Source of the DNA: a virus
Reading direction: 5' to 3' (one strand)
DNA length: 21,088 bases
IMG/VR virus record: IMGVR_UViG_3300021959_010370
Location: 1-21,088 of that record
The position numbers and the translations under genes were made by a program. Shown here in pieces: positions 15,077 through 21,088 of the stretch. Each line of letters starts with the position of its first letter. The stretch's first letter is position 1. A model generated the notes under the pieces. The model was not told the origin of the DNA. It did no database searches and was given only the letters and a program-made list of their open reading frames with translations.

Positions 15077-16459
15077 CTACAATCCTAAAACTGACTCAAA
15101 TGCTGACTTCTGGGTAGTATTTGGCGTTTGTGAAGGAGAGTTTCCCGGCCTTGGCTTAGATGAAACCATTGGCGGGTTTGCTCTTTTCCTTACAGCAGTC
15201 TTGGGTTTAGCTACTTTAGCTGCAGCTTGAGCCTGCCTTGCGTAACCTGACGATTCAAGTAACTTCCTTTGATTACCTACGGATTGGGTAATCCTTTGCT
15301 TTGCTCGCATTGTCAAGATGGCAAGCAAGTCTGCGTCACCCCATGTGTAAAACGGTGCCCTTTTGTTTTCCGGTAACCTGAAGTATCTTTCGCGACGCAT
15401 GAATGTTTTGCCGTCTTGCTTCGTTTGGCCACTTTGGATAAAATTTTCCTGCTCGGTATTTACCCATCCAAGTAATTTTGAGTGCGCGGGGTTTCCCTCG
15501 TCGTAAGGAACCATACCTTGAGTTATGTCTAGTAATAAATCCCCAACATTGTGCAACTCAGTCGTGAGTTCATTTACTATCTGGAACTCTAATGGATTTT
15601 CTTGTGAGAACTTCTGTATTGATTCATCGTCTTTTACTACTTCAGAAAATTCTTCAGGAATTGCATTGGTAGAATATTTCCTAAACTCAGTTTTATGACC
15701 ATGAACTATGGGCGCTTTTTTCGCCCTTTCTTGCTCCATGTGCGCTCTTCTTTTTTCGGGAGCTTGCTTTTCCTCGAGTCTCCTGACCGCCTCCTGTACA
15801 TTCCTCTCTCGTTCGATTTTCTTAATATCTACCTGGTCTAACTTTGGTCGATTTCGGTTTATGAATGTTTGATACTCTTCATCATCGGCAAGATCTACAT
15901 GGGGATCACTTTGGATTCGTTTCTCAATGTAATCTTTCGTTTTCTTAAAGTAGTCCTTAAATTCGGAATCCTTTCCCTCGTACCCATCTATATTGCTAGA
16001 TGCGAATTTAGCTAAGTCATAAATATCTTTCTCTTCGGGTAGAAGCTGATCAACAAACTCTTTATCGGGATCTTCCTCGGGAAATGCGTATGACGGAGAA
16101 GTCTCGACCTCTATGTCGGGATCTACGACCTGCTTGACTTTTTTCTTCTTAGTTGTCTTCGGGTCCTTCCTTTGTGGCTCTACGGACTCAGCTTCTACCT
16201 CTCCTTCGGGTTCAACTTCTTCTGCCTCTAGTTCTGGCTCAACTTCTGCCTCTGGCTCCCTTGCTATTTCATCTACTGCCTCGGATAATGATCGCGGAGG
16301 TTTGATGACTTCTTCTACCTCATCAGGCTCAGGCTCAGAGTCAGCTGCCTCAAATAGCGCGTTAAATAAGGAATTACCTTCCTGTGGTTGCTCCTCAGCA
16401 ACTTCTTGCTCTTCCGCATCTACGATTTCTTCCGCTACTACTTCTTCTTCTTCGCTCAT
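15077..16459 (-). CDS. Scaffold-like capsid assembly protein, 460 aa
   Basis: Probable internal scaffold that directs coat assembly and is then lost. The start overlaps the portal stop (ATGA). Residues 1-97 are extremely acidic (MSEEEEVVAEEIVDAEEQEV and further E/V/P-rich runs), then comes a lysine cluster KTTKKKKVKQ (101-110). Residues about 140-250 are helical and charged, with a likely coiled coil at 207-248. Residues 355-400 contain the folded-looking MRRERYFRLPENKRAPFYTW. The C-terminus is basic and probably flexible (AAAKVAKPKTAVRKRANPP), as in scaffolds that bind coat protein through a basic tail. Small hydrophobic patches SLFNALFEAAD (30-40) and AFESVLGL (453-460) stand out. Portal-scaffold-capsid order is the standard arrangement, which supports the call despite little family similarity. 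Confidence 0.78.
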   Translation of the reverse strand: MSEEEEVVAEEIVDAEEQEVAEEQPQEGNSLFNALFEAADSEPEPDEVEEVIKPPRSLSEAVDEIAREPEAEVEPELEAEEVEPEGEVEAESVEPQRKDPKTTKKKKVKQVVDPDIEVETSPSYAFPEEDPDKEFVDQLLPEEKDIYDLAKFASSNIDGYEGKDSEFKDYFKKTKDYIEKRIQSDPHVDLADDEEYQTFINRNRPKLDQVDIKKIERERNVQEAVRRLEEKQAPEKRRAHMEQERAKKAPIVHGHKTEFRKYSTNAIPEEFSEVVKDDESIQKFSQENPLEFQIVNELTTELHNVGDLLLDITQGMVPYDEGNPAHSKLLGWVNTEQENFIQSGQTKQDGKTFMRRERYFRLPENKRAPFYTWGDADLLAILTMRAKQRITQSVGNQRKLLESSGYARQAQAAAKVAKPKTAVRKRANPPMVSSKPRPGNSPSQTPNTTQKSAFESVLGL

Positions 16460-18720
16460 ATCTCAACTTGTTGATCTGGGTTTACTTGTGGTTGTTGTCC
16501 TGGTTCCATTGGTGGAGCACCTTCTGGTGCAACTGGTTGTTCTGGCGCTTGCTGTTGTGCGACCTGCATGAGTTGCTGAACTGCTTGCATCACCTGAGGC
16601 CACTGCTCTTTAAGTTGCGCAACGAACTGCTCATTCTGCATTTCGCCTATTTCTGCCTGTTGGTCGGCTTCATCGGTATCAAGCCTCAAGTCATGAGCAC
16701 CTGAAAGTCTAAATATTTCGTTAAGGAATCCAAATATCCTTTCCTTGCCTAACGCTTGAGGCACTCCCTCGACTTGCATTAATCCCTGCAGTGTCTGACT
16801 TAAAACTTGAGCAGATTGCGTATCCCTTGCTCTTTCTGCGCCATCACGACTCGTAAATAAATACTCGTGAATAAGGTTTGTGGGTTCTCCGATTACGTTC
16901 CTAGCTGATGCTTCAGAGATGCCCTCATCTTGTGACTGAAAACCTGCATCCGTTATTACTTGATCCGTATACCTCTGGCTTATTGGTACAGTAAATTTAT
17001 CAGTAGAACATGAAACTAAATGTTCGTAAAATAACTTTTTAGCAGCAGATCGCATATCATCAATGCCTTCTGATATAAAAGAGTATATGCTATTTGTGGT
17101 GCTAGATATTTCAGCTACCTCTGTTGCACTAATTTCCCGAGGAGCGGGCTGTCCTAACTCTTGTGGAGAAAGGATCAGCAATCGCTCAACGAGATTTAGC
17201 AATTGGAGGATTGCTTGGATTGACTGATTGATTCCAGCCGAAAGTTCTTTCTGGGCACCTACGATCGTTATGAAGTCCTTGTTATTTATTCCTAAGTCCG
17301 CAGCTTTTTGACCTGAGTAAAATAGAGCTTTTGGTTTTGCGTAAAAGCTATCCTCCGCAAGTGCGTCTTTTATGTACTCCTTGACATCATCATCAAGTGC
17401 GTCCTGATCAATACAAAATATCCTCATCATGCTAATCTTCATATCATGAAGCATTTTAGTCATAATGTTTGAGAGTTGATCCTGGAATGGCATGATCTCG
17501 TGAGCGACAGATATATTCGCCATGCGGTCGTCATTCTCATTTATTCCACCATAAATGGCGGGTAATGAAGGTAAGTACTCGGCGTATATAATGGTTTCAT
17601 CACTTGCCACAGTAAACTTTACCCAAACATCATGGGGGTAATCCCCTAGTCCGTCTCGCTTGGGATTCACCTTAAGGCACATATTAGTTACGAACATACC
17701 CTTATCTTCATCCTCCGAAGAATAAACACCTACATGCTGAGTTCGCTCATTATGAAACGAGTACTGATCCTGTGTCTTGGGGAAAGACATATTATCACTA
17801 AAGTAATAATTAAAGAAATCTGCGTAATCTGAGTACAGGGAATGAAGTGAGTTCGTGAAGCTAATTTCATCGGAGTTCCATGTTGATGGATTATCCTTAA
17901 TATCTCCGTACCTAATTATATCCCAATACCCAATCCATTCAGGTCCCTGGTTTATGTTTAAGTCGTGCAATGGCTTTGATTGATCCCATACAACCCTTGT
18001 TGGATGCGGCGTACGTAGCTTAACTCCCGCCATCTCGCAATAGGAGGATAATTCCTTATCACCAGTCACGGGATCTACATCCTCACGCCATTGAACTTCT
18101 TCAGTCCAAGAGGTTTCCGGAAATGCTACAGAATGACCATACATAAACATTTGTCGTATTACTTGACCCCATAGATGCCTGTAGCCAAATTGATCTGTCA
18201 TCATCTCAACACGCTGAGACAGAACATCAGCCCGCACCTTATCCTCCATCTTTGTGCTCCTAGCTTCATACTTGAAGTAAGGGTACAAGTTACTGAATCT
18301 ATTTACTTGAGCTGCGACCCGGCGAGTTACGTAAGATCGTATTAAATTCACCGAAACCTCATAAAGCCTGAGGGTATTTATGTTTTTAAGATTCCCCTCA
18401 TCATCATACTCGCAAAACTGATCTGCTGCATTAACGCTTGTTAGATCCTGCTGGCATTGATCAACGCTAATCTTACCCTGCGCATACTGAAGCAAAGGTA
18501 TGGTTGCCTTATTTATGGGCATACTATCCCACGCAATATCCACGGACATGTAAAGTTTTGCGTGCTTTGTCGAGAACCTTATCCCCTCGATAATTCTTGA
18601 TTGGATCAAGTCTTGAAATTTCTCCCTCGTCTCAAAGTCTTTCCCCTTAGTTGAGGTAAATATCTCCCTTAACCTCGCTTGCGTGCATCCGTGCTTTTCT
18701 AGTATGTCTAAATTTACCAT
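16456..18720 (-). CDS. Portal protein, 754 aa
   Basis: Ring at the capsid vertex through which DNA enters and leaves. I chose the ATG at 18720 (MVNLDILEKHGCTQARLREI) because GGGGA lies six bases upstream. An in-frame TTG at 18753 would sit inside the previous gene. Size and layout fit the large portals of short-tailed phages: a helical N-terminal part, a region with VIRQMFMYGHSVAFPETSW (about 187-205) and HPTRVVWDQSKPLHDLN (239-255), a long alpha-helical stretch later, including MPFQDQLSNIMTKMLHDMKI, and a helical barrel-like region before a glutamine/proline-rich tail (QAVQQLMQVAQQQAPEQPVA). Its position after TerL and before scaffold and capsid genes is the strongest support. Confidence 0.85.
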   Translation of the reverse strand: MVNLDILEKHGCTQARLREIFTSTKGKDFETREKFQDLIQSRIIEGIRFSTKHAKLYMSVDIAWDSMPINKATIPLLQYAQGKISVDQCQQDLTSVNAADQFCEYDDEGNLKNINTLRLYEVSVNLIRSYVTRRVAAQVNRFSNLYPYFKYEARSTKMEDKVRADVLSQRVEMMTDQFGYRHLWGQVIRQMFMYGHSVAFPETSWTEEVQWREDVDPVTGDKELSSYCEMAGVKLRTPHPTRVVWDQSKPLHDLNINQGPEWIGYWDIIRYGDIKDNPSTWNSDEISFTNSLHSLYSDYADFFNYYFSDNMSFPKTQDQYSFHNERTQHVGVYSSEDEDKGMFVTNMCLKVNPKRDGLGDYPHDVWVKFTVASDETIIYAEYLPSLPAIYGGINENDDRMANISVAHEIMPFQDQLSNIMTKMLHDMKISMMRIFCIDQDALDDDVKEYIKDALAEDSFYAKPKALFYSGQKAADLGINNKDFITIVGAQKELSAGINQSIQAILQLLNLVERLLILSPQELGQPAPREISATEVAEISSTTNSIYSFISEGIDDMRSAAKKLFYEHLVSCSTDKFTVPISQRYTDQVITDAGFQSQDEGISEASARNVIGEPTNLIHEYLFTSRDGAERARDTQSAQVLSQTLQGLMQVEGVPQALGKERIFGFLNEIFRLSGAHDLRLDTDEADQQAEIGEMQNEQFVAQLKEQWPQVMQAVQQLMQVAQQQAPEQPVAPEGAPPMEPGQQPQVNPDQQVEI

Positions 18721-18721
18721 T

Positions 18722-19054
18722 TTATTTCCCCGTAAAATCGAATATATTTTCAATTGGGTCAGGAACCCAGTTCTTCATAAATTGTCCCTCGAGCACGGAA
18801 AGCAGTATGCATGCTGACATCGGAAGGGGTTTCGTTTTGCTAATCTTCAAATCTAGGTCTTTAATTCCTATAAGTGTGCCCATCTCTGCGTAGGTCATGC
18901 GCAAAAATGAACACATCCTCTCTAGTCTCTTTTGAGTCCAGATTTGAGGTAACCCCAAGCTCGCGTAATGACACCTAATAAGTAGTGTAGCAGTTGTTTC
19001 ATCACTACTACTCCTCCTCGTCTTCGTCTTTATCTTCCCCTTCTGGGCTTTCAT
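18722..19054 (-). CDS. Small basic protein with helix-turn-helix-like segment, 110 aa
   Basis: The ATG at 19054 gives MKAQKGKIKTKTRRSSSDET and overlaps the acidic gene by 47 bases. No later ATG exists before residue 47, where translation would cut away the conserved-looking part, so the overlap seems real. The N-terminus is strongly basic. Residues about 41-89 look like a Cro/XRE-type helix-turn-helix: RLERMCSFLRMTYAEMGTLI, then GIKDLDLKISKTKPLPMSAC and ILLSVLEGQFM. The stop lies one base from the portal ATG. A DNA-binding regulator or a packaging accessory that binds DNA next to terminase would fit. The fold call is by eye and unproven. Confidence 0.62.
   Translation of the reverse strand: MKAQKGKIKTKTRRSSSDETTATLLIRCHYASLGLPQIWTQKRLERMCSFLRMTYAEMGTLIGIKDLDLKISKTKPLPMSACILLSVLEGQFMKNWVPDPIENIFDFTGK
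18727..18731 (-). promoter_or_regulatory. Ribosome binding site of the portal gene
   Basis: GGGGA six bases before the ATG at 18720, inside the last codons of the upstream gene. It decides between this ATG and an earlier in-frame TTG. Confidence 0.65.
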
Positions 19055-19220
19055 CACTCTCAAGGGAGGTTATTGAAACTATATTTTCTAGTGGTAACGA
19101 AGCTCGATTTTCGGATAACTCACTAATAGAGAGTTCCGCTACAACTTTAATTTTATCTCCAGCTTGCATGCCATCAAAGTCCTCCAGGAGCTCTGGATTA
19201 TTCTTTAGATCTAAGGTCAT
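19008..19220 (-). CDS. Small acidic protein, 70 aa, unknown
   Basis: I chose the ATG at 19220 (MTLDLKNNPELLEDFDGMQA) because GGAAAG precedes it by four bases. An ATG at 19232 and a TTG at 19268 overlapping the TerL stop are alternatives in the same frame. The middle (GDKIKVVAELSISEL, about 21-35) looks like a small beta barrel, and the last 18 residues are almost all acidic (SPEGEDKDEDEEE). Acidic tails like this occur on small phage DNA-mimic, chaperone or decoration proteins, but no family is recognised. Confidence 0.65.
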   Translation of the reverse strand: MTLDLKNNPELLEDFDGMQAGDKIKVVAELSISELSENRASLPLENIVSITSLESDESPEGEDKDEDEEE

Positions 19221-19264
19221 TATACTTTCCATAAAATGTAACTTAGGATTTATTGTAACTAAAA

Positions 19265-20815
19265 TCAAGCACCTAATTCCATTATCTCAGATCCAGCAGT
19301 TCTACCTACATCAACATAATGCGTAGACTCAAAATATATAATGGGGTAAGTCATGGCATCAAAGGCATGGAGGTACACGCTCCTATTGGGCTTTAGTGCT
19401 ATATTAGGGTCGTATGTCTTGCCAGGCTTCTGGGATATTAGATTGCGAAACATTTTTGTACAATTCGTGCACGGCACGGACATCATTAGCTCCTCATTGG
19501 ATAACTTCGCTATCATCAACCTCACCCTTGCCTCCACTGAGCCACTAAACTTGGGTGCAGCTTTCATGCGTATAGGGTCTAGCTTGAATGTCTCTGACTT
19601 ATCCCTTGATATTTGCTCTATATCCTTCACGTCATAAGAACCTGTTTTGGCGCGATATTGATTAAATGCGGAATTATCAGAAATGTGAATGAACTTGAAT
19701 TTGTGATCCATCCTTCGGTTCCAGTATGCCATCTTCCTCATGACCATTGGGATCAAGGTGGTATAAGGAAGCTTTTTATTTATAACTACTAATTCATCAA
19801 ATACAGTCCAAATGGTTCGATCGGAACCCGAGATAACTTGCATAAATATTATCGCATTATTAACAGAACCTGGATCCCATCCGCATATTATAGGATAATC
19901 TACGCTCGGGAGGATGCCGCTCTTTGCGTCACCCACCAAATGTAGTGACTTATTGAAATAGGGACCAAATATCGCATCTCCGGCAGGCCTGTCCACCCAC
20001 TCCCCTTTAATCATTCGGGCTTCTTCAACGGGATCGTTCTTAACTGCCTCTATAATTCTTTCATAGTAACCGAGGGGCAGGTTTTTTATATTCTCCGCTA
20101 TGGGTACATGATATGTAGAATAGTCATCATTCCACACCTTATCTCCATCTTTGTCGTTCCACGGCTCCTCAAAGAACCTTTTATAAACCCAATGACTCTG
20201 GCCATCAGGGTTGCATGCAGCAAGATATTGTTGCGGACCGTGTATGCCCTGTCTTCTTCCTAGCTGCTGAACCACCGCATTGAAATAATCAGGTGTATCA
20301 AGATTCGTAAGCTCATCGACAAATACAAGACTAGGCTCAAACCCCTTAATTCTATCCTTAATAAAAGCACCATAGGGAACAGATATAAGCACTACACGAG
20401 AGTGACCACCAAATCGGTTTTCTACATCGATGTATAAATTCTTCTGAGTGTCCTGGCGTTCATCTGTGTGAGAGAGCCCAATCCCGTCTTTCCACTCAGG
20501 TAGTATTTCTACCTGTAGCTTATGCCAAACTCCACCAAGCGTAGCCTGCGACCGAACACCTACAATTATGAGAGCGAGAGCATTAAAATTTTCATACAAG
20601 TGTCGAACCAGTTTATGACCTCCAAGCGAGAAAGTTTTTCCAGATCCACGCTCCCCGTAAGCAAGGATGTAATTACTGGGATCATCAAAAATTTTCTGCT
20701 GGGTAGGGCTAAGCGAAGGAATCCATTTGGAAACTTCTGCTTTCTCAGGCGACTCATCGTCTACTGCTTGAGCCAGCCTCTCAGCTAGAGCTTTGTGCTT
20801 GAGTTTCTTCGACAT
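19265..20815 (-). CDS. terL: Terminase large subunit, 516 aa
   Basis: Motor and nuclease that cuts concatemeric DNA and pumps it through the portal. ATPase domain: Walker A GERGSGKT (residues 54-61), Walker B LVFVDE (163-168, with D167 and E168), and the coupling motif YLAACNPDG (197-205). Nuclease domain of the RNase-H-like type: first acidic residue in CGWDPGSVNNA (D314), a second in HISDNSAF (D380) and a third in YLHAFDAMTYP (D486). Length is normal for the family and all key residues are present. The start overlaps the upstream small-terminase-like gene by 35 bases. DNA-end type (pac or cos) cannot be read from this alone. Confidence 0.97.
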   Translation of the reverse strand: MSKKLKHKALAERLAQAVDDESPEKAEVSKWIPSLSPTQQKIFDDPSNYILAYGERGSGKTFSLGGHKLVRHLYENFNALALIIVGVRSQATLGGVWHKLQVEILPEWKDGIGLSHTDERQDTQKNLYIDVENRFGGHSRVVLISVPYGAFIKDRIKGFEPSLVFVDELTNLDTPDYFNAVVQQLGRRQGIHGPQQYLAACNPDGQSHWVYKRFFEEPWNDKDGDKVWNDDYSTYHVPIAENIKNLPLGYYERIIEAVKNDPVEEARMIKGEWVDRPAGDAIFGPYFNKSLHLVGDAKSGILPSVDYPIICGWDPGSVNNAIIFMQVISGSDRTIWTVFDELVVINKKLPYTTLIPMVMRKMAYWNRRMDHKFKFIHISDNSAFNQYRAKTGSYDVKDIEQISRDKSETFKLDPIRMKAAPKFSGSVEARVRLMIAKLSNEELMMSVPCTNCTKMFRNLISQKPGKTYDPNIALKPNRSVYLHAFDAMTYPIIYFESTHYVDVGRTAGSEIMELGA

Positions 20816-21088
20816 CTCTTAGTTCTTTCAGTGGTCTAAATCCTGGCTTTTTCTTTACTTCTCCTTTTTCCTTTTGGTCGTACAGCTTCAACTGGAACTC
20901 AAGTCCCTTAAGTAGCCTGTCGTGAAATTTTCCTTGCTGCTCACAGGCCTGTATGAGCAGTCGAGTCTTTAGGGCTTTTTCCTCAGAATCCATCGTTTCA
21001 TCTTGAAGCTCCTCCCTGAGTTGCTCGCCCACCTCAAACAATGATATGTTCTGCCTAAGGTTTAGTTTCTGCGTAACACGCAGCCCTT
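20781..21088 (-). CDS. Small-terminase-like protein, C-terminal part (N-terminus outside the window)
   Basis: The frame is open to the right edge of the window. A TTG at 21041 could serve as a start, but in-frame codons continue upstream without a stop (GLRVTQKLNLRQNISL before FEVGEQLREE) and no Shine-Dalgarno precedes the TTG, so I read this as a truncated gene. The visible part is helical and highly charged, with a likely coiled coil (EEKALKTRLLIQACEQQGKF, then RLLKGLEFQLKLYDQKEK), and ends in a basic then polar tail. Position directly before TerL, the overlap and the helical C-terminus fit a small terminase subunit, which recognises phage DNA. The DNA-binding domain is not in view. Confidence 0.6.
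   Translation of the reverse strand, partial: GLRVTQKLNLRQNISLFEVGEQLREELQDETMDSEEKALKTRLLIQACEQQGKFHDRLLKGLEFQLKLYDQKEKGEVKKKPGFRPLKELRDVEETQAQSSS

Noticed and set aside
16113-16571. 152-aa plus-strand reading frame rich in serine and threonine
   Set aside because: It is the antisense of the E/V/P-rich scaffold N-terminus; low-complexity codons keep the other strand free of stops.
20781-21041. Complete 86-aa gene starting at TTG 21041
   Set aside because: The frame stays open to the window edge and the TTG has no ribosome site, so a truncated longer gene is more likely.
1-21088. Defence, toxin, anti-CRISPR, tRNA or integration genes
   Set aside because: Nothing in the supported frames resembles them; the window is filled by packaging and virion genes.

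Overview
The window is a dense block of virion-assembly genes from a tailed double-stranded DNA bacteriophage, with every supported gene on the minus strand (transcription runs from high to low coordinates). The gene set (small terminase-like, large terminase, portal, scaffold, major capsid, short-tail connector and nozzle-like proteins, several receptor-binding appendages) suggests a short-tailed, podovirus-like phage. No tail-tube or tape-measure gene is visible, but the window is truncated at both ends. Genes overlap or abut by a few bases, several have clear Shine-Dalgarno sequences, and base composition is moderately AT-rich. The host cannot be named from this sequence.

In transcription order: (a) packaging, 21088-18722: the 3' end of a small-terminase-like gene, TerL, a small acidic protein and a small basic protein with a helix-turn-helix-like stretch. 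(b) Capsid, 18720-13033: portal, acidic scaffold-like protein, then the major capsid gene with its own AT-rich leader, a leader hairpin and a strong terminator behind it. (c) 12964-12417: a small lysine-rich unknown protein and a 55-residue holin-like membrane protein. (d) Appendages, 12430-7080: two beta-rich virion proteins, a concanavalin-A-like protein and a 1016-residue beta-helix tail spike. (e) 7080-1: a membrane protein of possible holin type, a probable head-tail adaptor, a 1207-residue repeat-rich tail fibre, and a 743-residue amino-terminal part of a nozzle or tail-tubular-like protein that runs off the left edge.

The genes fit one job. TerS/TerL and portal package DNA, scaffold and capsid protein build the shell, adaptor and nozzle close it and form the short tail, and the fibre, spike and lectin-like proteins bind the host. 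The parts most worth a second look are the large receptor-binding repertoire, a sequence module shared between the nozzle-like protein and the neighbouring fibre, the regulatory signals around the capsid gene, and the helix-turn-helix-like gene inside the packaging operon. I see no defence system, CRISPR array, tRNA, integrase, insertion sequence or replication gene here.
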